Positions 36,990-50,020 of a stretch of 64,000 nucleotides of DNA are shown piece after piece. The notes beneath the pieces were generated by a model that made no database searches, had not been told where the DNA came from, and worked only from the letters and a program-made list of their open reading frames with translations. Positions within the stretch are counted from its first letter, which is position 1. Each line of letters begins with the position of its first letter. The position numbers were made by a program, and so were the translations under genes. The DNA comes from Sclerurus mexicanus (lineage: Eukaryota; Chordata; Aves; Passeriformes; Furnariidae): the NCBI GenBank assembly GCA_013396755.1, contig VWZF01002437.1, forward strand, positions 2,714,363 to 2,778,362, written 5' to 3'.

Positions 36990-38196
36990 GCAGTGGGTGT
37001 TTTCTTTGCTCTTCTCATGAAGTATGCCATCAAAGTGACCTACTCTGTCAGGCAGCAAGTCATGTTTACCCTTTTGCTCAGAGAAAATAAACAATTTGTA
37101 TGACTTATCATGTCAGTGTTTTATTAATTTGCTTTCTCATCCATTACTGGGATGTTTTCTATCAGTTACCAGGTTTGTCTTGGCCCTGAAATGAAACCAT
37201 GCACCTCCTCTCTCCAAGGCTGAAAACAACCAGTTTGGGCATTCTTAGCTTCCTGATAGGGAGAATTTCCAACACAGGGGCCCTTTCCAGAACGAAAATT
37301 TTGGCTGCTAGGCCTTGTTCTGCTGAGACAAACCTGAAATTTTAGCTAACAGGACATACAGAATCTGTTGTTATCTTAGGAAAAGTTTTATAAAGTATCC
37401 CAAAGGAAGCTACTAGTATTATTTGGTATTTAGATATCATATTAGCTTTTTTAAGCATGGAACAAACTACAGTTGACTTCCTAATTAACTGATTCTCAGC
37501 AGATGGGGAAAACAGGCACTGAGAGGCTAGAATAAATTGGCCATACAAGTTAATGGCAGTCAGGAACATGAATCAGTATCTTCTGGCAAACAGGGCACAG
37601 GTCTCTGCCAGTTGTGCCGCTGTGACAATATGGGCTAATCTGGCATCATGTGCTCACTCTTTGCATGTTTGCCTCCTGCCAAGAGGTGCTGCTTTATACT
37701 TGCTGGGAGGGCCCTCATTGTGGCATGTGAGATGGTCTTGCCATAGTCACTGCCCTACCCCAGTCCTTCCTACCAACATGACTCTGCCTACTAGGAGAGA
37801 TGTAATTTTGCAAGGTCAGACCCTTGGCCTTGATTTCTGCCCAACCAGCAGGTGTAATTGTACCTACAGGGACAATCGATGGTGTTAGAGAAGATTGGGG
37901 GTTCCAGAGCATCTGGATTAAAGTCTGGATCCTTGCGAATGATTTTCCTTAACTGAAATTGGACTACTCAATTGTCAGTACTTTTCCATGTGAGGAGAAG
38001 CCCAACTTCTGCGAGTCCCAAATCTGAAAATTTCTACAAACATTCAAAGCATTTCTTGTAAGACTGTGTGGCCATACTCATTCCTTTCAGGGGGGCAACA
38101 TACCACCAATCCGTGAGCTTCACATGAATTCACTTTATTCCTAGAAAGCTTAATATGGAAATAAAAAAATGGTTATTGACATAATTACAGAAGAAA

Positions 38197-38337
38197 AGCC
38201 TCCCTGGAAATATTCAGAAGCCTTCTGGACATGTTCCTGGGCAACTGGCTGTAGGTGGCCCTGCTTGAGCAGAGGGGTTGGGCCAGAGAACCTTCAGACA
38301 TCCCTTCTAATCTCAACCATTCTGTAATTCTGTAATT
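38197..38337 (+). mobile_element. CR1 LINE 3'-end fragment
   Basis: This 140-base piece carries the usual CR1 3' untranslated landmarks in order: CCTGGAAATATTCAGAAG, TCTGGACATGTTCCTGGGCA, GGCCCTGCTTGAGCAG, GGGTTGG and CCATTCTGTAATTCTGTAAT. The last is the terminal 8-base direct repeat typical of the CR1 3' end. The copy is severely 5'-truncated. No target-site duplication is expected or seen. Confidence 0.9.
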
Positions 38338-41300
38338 GCAAGTATAAAATATGTCACTACCAATCTTTTGTCTTAACTTTCATTTACGCTGCAGTTTCAT
38401 CACAATTCATCCACTCTTCACCCTTTAACCCTTCCACCCCCTTTCCTCTCCTGTGGTACTACTGCTGCATGGCTCAACCTGGGGACATCCAATTCACAAA
38501 ACCAACATTTTTTCTGCTTGTTTAAATCCCTGAACAGATGCGCTGTGGATCAGATGAGCACCAACACCAGCATAAGAGAGAGATGAGAAGGCACGGAGGG
38601 TTAATTTATCACAGAATCACAGCCTTAGGCATGCTCTGAGGTGTCTTTCAGCCACAACAGCCAGGAGCCATCTCATCAGCACTACGCCTCTAAAACGCCA
38701 TCTTTAGGAGCATGTTCCCTTTCAGTAGACATATATTCAACTTGGAGGTTTTCTGGTTGCCACTGGATATTCAGAAAGAGTCAAAAAATTTTCTGAGAAT
38801 CCTCTGTTTCTCTAGGAACACTTATTTATCTTTCTGTGGTTCTCTTTAATTCTACTGTGTTTAAAGGCATGGGTTAATTATTCAGCATCTGTGAGAATGA
38901 AATGGAATAACCTGAAATTTGATTGAGACTGCCCTTCCTGTAAAGTGCAGAGTTCTGTTTCTTCCCCTCTTTTGTCTTAGAAATAGAAGTTTAGACATAT
39001 TTTACTGGTCTTGAGAATCATATGTCATTAAAATGTTATTACTGTGTGGAAATTTCAGCCTTTTGAGATTACTGGCATCTTATACATATCACACATGCCA
39101 TGGTGATACTGCAGTTTTAGTCTGAGAGGCCAGCATGGCACGCTGCCTCCGTATCCCATTTGTACCCTTTGAAATGTTGCTGCTTTTTTCCACTTTCAGA
39201 GGCTTGGATGCATCCCTCCCTTGCAAGGGGCCAAACTTGGACACCTCATTCTCCAAATAAGGCTATTAAATTCAAAAAGTGCTAGTGGCTAAATAAGATA
39301 CAACCCAACATTACTAAATTAGTGAGAACATATCCTCCACCTTTTGCAATACAGGAACTTGCTACAGTGCTGGCTACAAACACGTCAAAAGAAAAGATGC
39401 TCAAAAAACCCAGGAATTGTACTGGTACATAACTAATCATAATCCACCTTAGCCACAACAAAACAAAGTATCTTTTTCATGTTTTATTTTAAAGAAATGG
39501 TAAAAAGAGCCAGAAAGAGCCCCCTTCCTCCATCACACACACAATAATATTATGTGTTTACCTTCTCTGAAGATCTGGGAAACAAAAAAAACACAAAAAG
39601 GGCATGATTTAGTATTACCTGTCATACCCATGATGTGTATATTACTGTTTAAAGGGCAGCTTACAGAGCAGATACTCAGACATGCAATGGCACCAAGGAG
39701 TTACTCATATGCTGTGTTTTTCCCTTCATATTATCCTGCACACCGGTCTCTAGCACTCAAGTCATACTTCATCTTTTTGTTCTGTTCAGGTCTGGCCCCA
39801 GTTTTTAAGTGGAAAAATATATTAAGAGAGTCATAATCATAATGCTCCCTCTGGTTCCATTAGCTTTGGAAGAACTGCATTTCATACATTATACGTGACC
39901 AAATTAAAAGGCCCAAGTTTTTTGTGTGCGATTCCTGGCTTACAAGGCTGGGTGTAATTATTTCTTCTAGGGTATTGCATTATACTATAATTTGCACAAT
40001 GGTCCAAATGCCTTCCAGTGTGCCAGCGGAATCAAAAACTCCACCACTTTACACTCAGGTGCAGTGCTGCTGCTCTGCTTGTTTCAGCATGGGTAGAAAA
40101 TTAGATAAATAGGATAGAATTAACCCCCTCATCCCCAAAGTAGGGGCTGTACTAATAAATAAAAAGAAACATTGAAGTTAGAACATAAAACTATTGATTT
40201 CATTTCATCAAAAGTCACCACCATAATATTAAGTAATATATGAAGTAGTTAATTTTTAAGTGTGCAACTTGAAATGTTGAAGAGGTTCTACATTACATTT
40301 TCATATTGAGATTCATAAAACTGTTTGCCCTGCAGTCTTTGAAAGCAGAAACCATCCTTTCTGTTCTTCTCTATATGTAAAATTAGGTACCATTGAGTCA
40401 CAGCTGTCTCAGTGGACAGAAAACATTTTTATTGTGACAAAAAGTAGCCTCATACGAAGCATTTTAGTAATGCCACTGTTCCAGCTGTCAGCTGACATTC
40501 AGCTTGACATTTACAAGGTGACTTCAATGACATTTCTATAATTTGACTAACTAATGAACCTGAATAATCAAGTGATGATAGCTCAGATCAAACACAAACA
40601 TCTGAAGCACATCTTCAGCTTACATTTATGTCACAAATTACGATGAAATTTTGATAATTCTAAGTATTTTTTGTGGTTCATTTAAATCTTGGTTGAATAA
40701 TGAATATCACAAAAGCAAAAAACAGAAAGGCAATTTCATATCAAATCATTGATAGAATTTGTGCACCTGGGCTGACCATTTACTTCTTATAGAAAAGGGT
40801 AACTTATTCTTAACATAGCAGACATTTTTTAATAACTTATAATAAAACCCAGTACTTTTTCTGCACGCAAATTAAATTGTACTTTCTTGAGACTAGATTA
40901 TTGTGGTGAATTGTGATTTTCAAGAGACTGGTTGAAATGAAAAAGGTAATTATTGTGAAATTGTAATGAAGAAAAATACAAAAAAGTAAGTTTAACTTTT
41001 TTCTTCAGTATGTCGAACCAACTGTTTAAACTCTTATTTCACACGTTTTTGAAGTAGTTTCAGAGTTTCCCATTATATTGAGAAAATTATGCCAATTATT
41101 CTGCATTACTACCTTTCATTGGATATAGAAAATAAATGCACAGGAAAACATATAGTACTTTATATTCCATATACGGAAATGCATAACTTCATTTACATTT
41201 TCTGTTAATGTTCTGAGTTCATCTAGTACTTATTGTGCAAGTATTATTTTAAGGATGTCTGGATCTGCAAAATTAAAGCATGTCACTGCAATGACTTGCT

Positions 41301-44005
41301 GTCACTCTTTTTTTCTCGTTATAGCATGGCTAACATAAACATTGTGAGACATTACATCTATTCTTCTTTTTTCCCGTGGAAGTGTTGGAAGCTAAATATA
41401 TCCCTTACTATTACAATCTTCTCAAGAAATGCAGTTGCTTTTAATAAGTCAAAAAAACCTTTGATGTCTCCTCTCGTCTCCTCTCCTCCTCCTCTCCTCT
41501 CCTCTCCTCTCCTCTCCTTCTTACTTTTGTGTTTAGAAGCACATTGATTCTAAATTCTGTAGAATAGCAAATAACAGGGAGATTTTAATCTTAGAAGAGG
41601 TTTTTTGGTTGTGCTTTTTTTTTCTTTTTAACTCAGAAGGCTTCTTCATCTGCATTAGTCACCTGGACTCCTTTATGAGCACTGAAGATCCAATGATCAC
41701 ATCCTATAGCAGGAAGTTGGACCATGCCTGGAAAGTTTCCATTTCCTCTCAGTGGAATATGAAAGGAGGTTAGGATGACTTGGTCTGACAGAGACCTCTT
41801 GCTGTTGCCACCCAAAGATAGAGATGAAGCTCTCCCAAAGCCCTACCTGTATATCAGCTATAAAAGAGCCACTGGAAACTACCAGCTCTGGATATGAAGA
41901 AGGATCAGCCTTCTTAAAAAAAAAACAAACCAAAACAACACATGGGGAAAGATTTGTTTCTGATGAGGCAACCTAGAAAGAGTAATGCTATTGGGCATCT
42001 GGCATTTGGTTCCTATTACAGGGAACAGTAAGGACGGGTCAATGCTACAACCAAGAGAAATTAATTTCCTCACAGGAAGTGTACTGGCTGTTTTTTTAAT
42101 TACTTCTGTTTCAAATACTTCCATTTTATGACTTTGAAAATATGCACTTTATACTCCAGTGGGTAATCATGTGCCTATCTAGACTTGCAACTAGAATGTT
42201 ATCTAGACTGTTTTTTCAAGGGAGGTAGGAACCCCCAAACCTCAATAATATTTTGGAAAACTCAAAGTTTAATTGGTATTTGGGTTCATATTGTCATTCT
42301 ACAGAATCGTCTGTATTGAGACAGAACTTTTAGGGCATCACCTCCAACCCCATTTGCATGATTATACTGGAATGCAGCTGCTTTTATGTAGCACCCCTCA
42401 TTCTTCTTGTACCTAAGTCTGTCTCATAGGTGCATTAGCTGCCTCAACTAACCATATGTAACCTGAGAGAAAGAAATACTTGAGTAAAGAGAAGATGCTC
42501 AGAAGTCCTCATGACTTGGAATCTTATTTATAGGGCTGAGTGGGGACTCTCTGAATAGACTAATTTGCCATGAAATATTTGTTTAATAAAGGAAAAAAAC
42601 ATTTGCTTGCACATTTGTACCTCATTTGCAATGGTTTAGACTGCCAGTCTCGCACTTGCCTATTAGTTACTTTGTTGGGGTTTTTTGGTTCATGCTTTCC
42701 TATTCCACTGTGCTTTTCTGGCTCATTATCATTGTCTACTGATGGGATAAATGCCTGGGAAACCATATGAGCACAGGGCAAGCTTGCAGTCACCCTGCAA
42801 GTTCCCTAGTAACTTACTCATACCTCAGTACTTAGCCCAGAATTCCATGTGTTTTGTTATTTAATGGGTATCAATGGATTTCACATAGGACAGGATCAGC
42901 TTCAAGTTCAGCCTCACCTCTTCCAAAGTGTAGCTCATCATAAAGAAAGTTCAGCTTTGTCCCTGTGTCCTGAGGTTGCAAAGATGCTCTTGTGAAGTCT
43001 TGGCAATCCTGGGAGGTGTCAGACATGTAAGTACCCTAGGGAAAGTGGAATTTGTACATTTTTTAGTTTTAAATGCAAATCTTTCTACTGAGCATGAGCA
43101 ATCTATGATTTTATAAGCATTTACAAATCTTGCAAGAAGGAAAAATTGATTGGCTGAATATTTTTTTCTGGACAAGATGGACATTTTTACCTCAAATTGC
43201 TGGGGATGTGCAAAGCTACAAGTAACTGGGGAACAAAAATCTGTAATGGAAAGTACCAGCTGACCCTGACAACTGTGCTGCTCTCTACCCTGCTTCAGTC
43301 CTCTGCTGACCTATGGGGCACAACACAATGAATTAGGTATTTGAAATTCTGTTTACCCATTTGCTATAGACAAAACCAACACTGTATCACTGTACTAGGA
43401 ACACATATTACCCTGCTTCCTTCTCCTAACACTGTTAAGTGTTGGATGTATGCAACAGCTTGGCTTTCTCTTACCACCCGCTGTGATCTTTCCTTTTCAA
43501 AGCTCAGGAATGATGGAAGTCCCTTCCACTGGGGCCTTATGGCTTTTGCCCCCAGGCCCATTCTTCAGCTTGTGTTGTGGGAGGTGCACTCAAGTCTTAG
43601 ATCCGGTCATAGCAATTTTGCATCCTGGCCACTTCAGCTGGTATTTCAGGGATGAGAGACTACACCTAACTCTGTATTCCCGCAAAATACCATTTGCCGA
43701 AGCTGGGGCTAATATTATATTAGCCTTGAAACCAATTAGCTTCAGCAGATCCAGCAACCCATATCTGCATCAGGAGACTATTTGTGTACTGCCAGCACAG
43801 ACCAGTTATGAGAAATGTAGACATAGACAGGGAATACTGATGTTTATGGTGATGTCATGAAACAGCATAATATACTCATCCAGAAAAAATATCCCAGCTA
43901 ATAACTGACACACTTTCAGGGTGGGAAAGTTTCAATAATGGTTTTCATCACAGATTTTGCAACTCTGTTCTCCCAGCTTTTTGAAGAATTTTTCCTAGCA
44001 TGTGC
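38338..44005. other. AT-rich non-coding stretch
   Basis: Nothing coding is recognised. The pyrimidine microsatellite at 41466-41519 is the only clear repeat. The open frames near 39.5, 41.2 and 43.4 kb have no family features. Confidence 0.55.
41466..41519 (+). repeat. (CTCCT)n pyrimidine microsatellite
   Basis: About 54 bases of CTCTC/CTCCT units with a single interrupting G near the left end. The all-pyrimidine strand, purine on the complement, could form triplex (H-DNA) structure and is likely length-variable. Confidence 0.9.
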
Positions 44006-44507
44006 AGTTTGGAGCACCACAATATAAAAAAGACATTAAGCTATTAGAGAGTGCCCAAAGGAGGGCCATGAGGATGGTGAGGAGTCTGGAGGGGAAGCTC
44101 TATGAGGATTAGCTGAGGTCACTTGGTCTGTTCAGCCTGGAGAAGAGGAGACTGAAGGGAGACCTCACTGCAGTTACAACTTCCTTGTAAGGGAAAGCGG
44201 AGGGGTGGGTACTGATCTCTTCAGTCTTGTGACCAGTGACAGGACTTGAGGTAATGGCATGAAACTGAGTCAGGGGCGGTTTAGGTTGGATATCAGGAAA
44301 ACGTTCTTCACCCAAAGGGTCACTGAGCACTGGAACAGGCTCCCCAGGGAAGTGGTCACAGCACCAAGCCTGCCTGAGTTCAAGAAGCATTCGGACAACA
44401 CTCTCGGGAACATGGTGGGATTCTTGGGGTGTCCTGTGCAGGACCAAGAGTTGAACTTGATGATCCTGATGGGTCCCTTGTAACTCAGTATATTCTATGA
44501 TTCTATG
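44006..44507 (+). mobile_element. CR1 LINE 3' fragment with intact terminal repeat
   Basis: A ~500-base copy beginning in the last part of ORF2 (GAGAGTGCCCAAAGGAGGGCC) and running through TTCAGCCTGGAGAAGAGGAG, GGTTGGATATCAGGAAAACG, CACTGGAACAGGCTCCCC and GATGATCCTGATGGGTCCC to the end TATTCTATGATTCTATG. Two terminal ATTCTATG units are kept, so the 3' end is complete. The frame is interrupted by stops, and the copy is 5'-truncated. It is one of the better preserved copies here. Confidence 0.93.
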
Positions 44508-45289
44508 TTCTTATCCCTCACAGCCCTGCAATATCTCAATTAATCTTTTTGTAAAGCCTCATAATTTCAACACGGTCTGTTTCCATGAGTATACCCCATA
44601 TTACTCTTTATTGCCATGCAGCTAACAGAATACTATGTGTGCTCTTAGCCTTCCTCCCATACACACAATTGCACGTAGAGAAGCAATAATTTAAAGACAC
44701 AGTGGATTTTTGTCTACTTCTACAGGAGCCTGTACAGCTAGCTAGTAAACTGAAATACTTCAACTACATTAATATCTCTGATAGTCTTCAGGATGTATGT
44801 TTCTTACAATGGAAAATCAAAATATATTAAATTACTATCCATGTGAAAGAGTTTGCAGCCCATGGTTTGATAATATATTATTTGGCTAAAAAAATACATA
44901 AAACCACACCAAAGACTAAGCCAAATTCACCCAACAGCTCAGTGGGTCTCAACTTCAAACTTACAATCTGAAGGGAGAATATAGCCCACACCTTTAATTT
45001 TTTTTTTATATTAGCAGTTCCCTAATATAATATTCCATATGGAAGAATTACCCTTACATCAACACAAATATATTGGATAAAGAGAAAGAGAAATCGTTTT
45101 GCAAGTAAGTTAGCAGAAGTTAAGAAAAATACGAAGCAGAACATTTGTTCCTCAGATTTAGACAGTGATGGCATACCACATTTATGAATAATTCCTTACA
45201 ATTTTTTATCACTTTCTGGCCTAGAAGCTAAATTAGTTTTACAACTATTAATTGAATTGTCTAACTTCACTACACACTGGGAGATAGAA
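44508..45289. other. AT-rich spacer between CR1 and MIR-like SINE
   Basis: No feature recognised. A T run lies at about 44998-45008. Confidence 0.6.
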
Positions 45290-45415
45290 AGGATTATTAA
45301 CTCCACTTTACAGATAAGGAAAATGAGACAGGGAGAGGAAATGATTAGCTGGAGGTCACACAGGGAATCAGAGGCAGATAAATCCCAGATCTCCATCCAG
45401 TGCATTAAGCACTGA
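45290..45415 (-). mobile_element. Ancient MIR-like SINE remnant
   Basis: On the plus strand the segment reads as the complement of a MIR element: a pattern like TTTACAGATAAGGAAAATGA, then GACAGGGAGAGG, GGAGGTCACACAGGGAATCA, GAGGCAGA and AATCCCAGATCTCCATCCAG. These match in order the MIR features 'cctcatctgtaaaa', 'gtgtgaccttgggcaa' and the tRNA-like head end. MIR elements predate the amniotes and survive as rare, diverged relics in birds. Percent identity could not be measured. A related CORE-SINE family is the alternative. Confidence 0.65.
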
Positions 45416-48400
45416 ACATTGCTACTTTTCTACACAAACAGCCAGCAGAAATGAGACACATTTCAAAGGGAAACAATTAAAGCAACATTTCATCAAAGAT
45501 AAAAGCTTCTAAAATTCATCCTATGCTGGTGATCCCAAACATTGTTCTCTTTTGTCTCTGTCACATTGTTTTAAGTGCAGATTATCCCTCCTTCCTTGCT
45601 TCCTGCACCATTAGGTCATGCACCTCCCATCTCTCCCGTAGCCCTCCTGCCAATATCTGCCCTACCTACATACCACACACTGCTTTGTGTTTCCACTGTA
45701 GTGAGTACAAAAGCTGCCCATTCTTTAGCACTCTCAGGACATGAAGCATATGTCTGCCTCTCCAAAAAGACCAGTCTCTATACAGATGTAGGGTACCTTT
45801 TCTATTAAGAAGTTAACGGGCAACTTCAAAAGTAAGTTCTGCAAAGCTTAACTCTCTGAAAGGATGGGGAGGGAGGGGTAATAAATAAATAAATAACAAT
45901 ATACTTTATACTTCTGAGATTTTCTTGGCCTGACCTCACTCACACTCTGGGTGTCTAGGAGAGCTCAGGCAAACTCACCTTGCACAACACTTTACAATTT
46001 CAGCTATCACCACCCTGAATAAGGCACTTGATTAAATTAATTAAACGGGTGTTTATTAGCTGACAGCCATTAATAAGTGAGTTGGTTAAATGCTTGCCAC
46101 AGTGTATCAATCAACAGATTTGAATTTTCTTTGTTTTACTTTAAGCCTACATGTCTCTGTTGTAATTACCTTAGTACTTAGATCTAATCCTGAAATTCTG
46201 TAAATCAACATACATGTTACCATTACTTTCCACAGAAAAAACACCAGTATCTCTATAAAAAGCATTTTATAAACCACTGTATGTGAGCAAATCAGGTCGC
46301 TATAAGATTACAGTTTTGAAGCAACCTTAGTTTCTGGCTTTAGCATTTCTCTGTGTACTTTTGTCTCCACTTAATACTTGTACACAAATTAATTGCTCCA
46401 TTTCTAACAAAGTGAATGAGGTCTCATGACTTCAGTGTAATGGGGCAGATCCATGCTATAGAAGAAAACAGAATTATTACATAGTAAACATTAGAGCAGG
46501 TGTATAGATTCATACGAAACAAAGCAAAAGGCTTCAAGAGGTGGCATTAACATTGCTAAAAAGCATTCTTAAATTTTGTTATGCAAGTTTGTAAAATACA
46601 GTTTCTAAACAGCAGCATGGATCAAAAATCAATGTATTTTTTAAATAGCTATTAATGACTGCTAATTCAGTGTGGAACTAGCCTTCAGAATTTTTCAGTT
46701 AGATAACAGTATGTTTGGATGGGTTTCAGTGAATCACTGGGAGTATGATCTGAGGAAGGATTTTTTTAAGTACTTGAAGACTAAAGTTTAAAAAACAATC
46801 TGGAAATCAAGAAAATGCAATTAGATAAAATTAGAACAACTTACTAATCATTACTGACACTACAGTGGATGTCTCTGCCTATTGCTTTCTATAATTATAC
46901 ATGGTTTTCTACTGGATAGTCCTCATGTCTCTTACAAGGCCTAGAACATGTACACACTGCAATTTCCCTATGGCATTCCTTAACTAAAAAGTACAATGCA
47001 CTAAATTTTAATATTTGCTCTAGATGCACAAAAAAGTCTTTATTTTCCTTGTTAGAACAAACTATAATATGTAAAGAATGATAGATGAATACTTGAAAAA
47101 CAGTCAAAGTGAGGGTTTTTTTATAAGATAACTTTTTCAGAGTATCTAAGAAACAGAATTTGTAGTTAAAGACTTTTGTCTTAACAAGGGGACATGTGAG
47201 CCTGTAACAGTGCTTGCTGCTCCAGAGCATGTCTACACTGCAGCTTCTCAGTTCCGACCACAAGTGTGCGTTTGGAGAAGATCTCCTGGCTGTCCCACTT
47301 GCTCCTTGATTCACACTCCAGAGGGGTCTCAGAGACCCTAAACTGAATTCCTTGTAGGTGAAACTAAACTAGAAAATGTACCTCAGGAGTTTCTCCTAGC
47401 GCACCACAACTACTAATGGGCATTCAGTGCATAAGACCAGATGAGATCTAATTTGAAATACACCCTCTGAAACACAGAGAATGTGGTCCTCAGCACCAGC
47501 TGCTTCACTCTGCAGGCCAGCTTTTCTTGCAGCGCACTGTCTGCAAACTTAAACACAGCCTCAGATAGTTTCAGACTGCATGTGTGGTGATGATGAGTGT
47601 GCTGTTTCAGGGGACCAACTCAAAACTGCTCCAAAGTAAAACCCCTGAACTGCACATAAGGTATATGTACAGGCCTCAGTACTGTTCACTTCATTAACTG
47701 TTCCTTTTATTGCAACGAATTACTTGATAATGTGGACATAGCAGAGGGCTCTTTGCCATTGGACAGTAGCCTCTGATGCTTAGTTATGCCAAACAGGGGA
47801 CAGATATTTTAGACCTGTGAAAAAATATATGCAGTTTTATGACAATTTTTACACCTGGACACTTAGGTTCATCTCTCTGTTGCTTTAACTCTATGGCATT
47901 ACTGACAGTAAGGTTGCAAGTAGGGAGAGGTGGGAGACCTGCCACCATGGAGACCCTGAAATGGGTTGAGAAGGACTGTTGGTTTTCATAGCTCTGCTTA
48001 GTTAGGACTAAAATTCCATCATACAGCTTTTATGGATGGTTTATTTAAATCCTGCAAATGCAGTTTTATTTTATTAATGTATCAGATTAAATTTTGTGGC
48101 TTTTTTTTCCCTCTGTATATCATCTAGCATTAAAAGTAGAGTCACTGTAATATAAATAAATACATAAGTGAACTCAAATCCTCCATAATTCTGCTGGTCT
48201 GATTCTGATTTCATGCTAGCATTAATCAGAACTAAAACAACAGAAAAAAAATCAGAGCCATATACTTCCAGAGTTTGTACTAGTGTACCTCATAGTATCA
48301 GAAGGTCATCCTCTAGCAGCACAGCTCCTTCTGATGTTGCAGATTGCAAATACTAAACTAAAGAGGAAATCATGACGGAGCCTAAAACTAATCTGATGCA

Positions 48401-49569
48401 AAGCCCAAGAGAGATCCTCTATGGCCCTTGCTAAAATGGAACACAAAAGACTTGACCAAGATTATTGGTCAAAATTTAGAAAGTGGAAGTGAAGGTTTCC
48501 ACATACCTCTAACTTCTGCCTTGTGGTTTCAGTCTGCAACAGAATCAACCTACAAAAGAAAATAAATTATGACAGAACTACAGACACAGGCCAAGGCTGC
48601 TTTAGATTAAGTTCTCTGTATACATCATGGATCTGTACCATCTGTTTTGTATTGAGGAAGAATAATATTTTACGGCACGTTTATTACAATATACTAAGAA
48701 ACTTAAGAGCTCACACACTCCTTTAAAATATATATTGAAATTAAAGACAAAGTCCAACAGTGAAAGTGAGGGTCCTCAGCATCTTTCAAGAGACATTCAA
48801 CAAATTCATGATAGCACTGTAAACGGAAAACAAGCCTAATGTATATGATTCTTGCCTGCATCCTGTAAAAATAAACACCATTACTTACACTGTGCTGCTC
48901 ACATATTTTACATTCATGTCCTGTAAGTTACCAAGAGTAAACTTCAGTCATAATATTTACTGATAAATTTATGTTATAAAGTTTTATGGAAAACTTTACA
49001 AAAATGAAGTATTTCCTTTTGTTTCTTTTTAGTCATGGATGGACTTACTGAATGCTCATATACTGGACTTCAGATAAACTGGATTTAAAATACATAAATA
49101 CATACAACTTTTTATTTATGCAGTGTATATGAAATTCATACACTTTCCTTGTTGGCGTTGTGTAACTTTTCTGTTATTATTCAGATTTCACAATATCCTT
49201 GCATTGTATGCCTCAGTGAATTCACTAATTTTGGGTTTTGTTAGCAAAAAAAACCCCAAACAATATGAACCACATATTACCCAGGAGTACTGCAGTTACA
49301 GATTCCTTTATACAATTTAGGCTACTTGTCCATGCTAGGAGAACTCTCAGTTGTCTGTTTAAATGAGTTATCCAGCATCATGATAGATAAAAAAGGGCCC
49401 TAATGGGATCTGCATTTTTTTAATGGTTCTCAGAAACTAGAGTTACAAAGACCACTTCTCTGCAGCTTCCCTATTTTCTGGCTCTGAATGTCAGTGCAGC
49501 AGCAGTGCTAATGCCATAGTAGGCTGCACTAGCAGCAGCACAGCCTGGCGGACAGAAGGGAGTGGTCCC
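45416..49569. other. AT-rich non-coding stretch
   Basis: No gene or identifiable repeat except a short (TAAA)n run at 45881-45896. The 139-codon minus-strand frame at 46895-47314 has no recognisable domain and the composition of translated AT-rich DNA. Confidence 0.55.
45881..45896 (+). repeat. (TAAA)n microsatellite
   Basis: Four perfect ATAAATAA-type units following GGGAGGGG. Confidence 0.8.
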
Positions 49570-50020
49570 TCTATTCGACACTCACACCCAGTTTTGGCAA
49601 ACCCAGTACAAGAACGACATAGGCATACTGGACCAAGTCCTTCAGGCATCCACCTGGATGTTTAAGAGACCAGAAACAAAACATACAAGCTGAGGTATCT
49701 GGGTTTGTTCAGTCTGGAGGAGAGATTAAGAGGGAATCCAGTTTCTGCTTTGACTGGGTTTACAGAAAAGATGAAGCCAGACTCTTCTCTGAGCTGCACA
49801 GGTTGCAATAAAGGAAATTCTTAGTGGATACAGAAAAAAAAATCCTCTGTGAGAATACTTAAGGACAGGAACAGGTTGCCCAGAAAGGGCAGGAATCCAT
49901 CCTTGAAGAGACTCAGAATTCAGTGGGACTACCCAGTGCAACTTGAAAGCTGATCTTGCTTTGAGCAAGGGGTTGTATTTGGTGACCTCCAACAGTCCTT
50001 TCCAACTAAATTCTAAGCCT
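49570..50020 (+). mobile_element. CR1 LINE 3' fragment (diverged)
   Basis: The copy starts at the end of ORF2 (CCAGTACAAGAACGACATAGG) and continues with TTCAGTCTGGAGGAGAGAT, a region like CACAGGTTGCAATAAAGGAA, GAACAGGTTGCCCAGA, CCATCCTTGAAGAGACTCA, TTTGAGCAAGGGGTTG and GTGACCTCCAACAGTCCTT, ending in AAATTCTAAG. Landmarks are in the right order but with several small deletions and many changes, which suggests an older copy than the one at 44.0 kb. No 8-base terminal repeat is visible. Confidence 0.85.

Larger units (their letters stand above)
33673..38196. other. AT-rich non-coding stretch
   Basis: No gene, RNA gene or known transposon is seen. Notable simple sequence is an A-rich run at about 35632-35653 and a GGGA run at 36971-36989. 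Frames on the minus strand near 34.1-34.4 and 36.1-36.4 kb are short and without recognisable motifs. Confidence 0.55.

Noticed and set aside
46895..47314. 139-codon minus-strand frame
   Set aside because: No recognisable motif, and typical AT-rich composition. One such frame is expected by chance in 64 kb on six frames.
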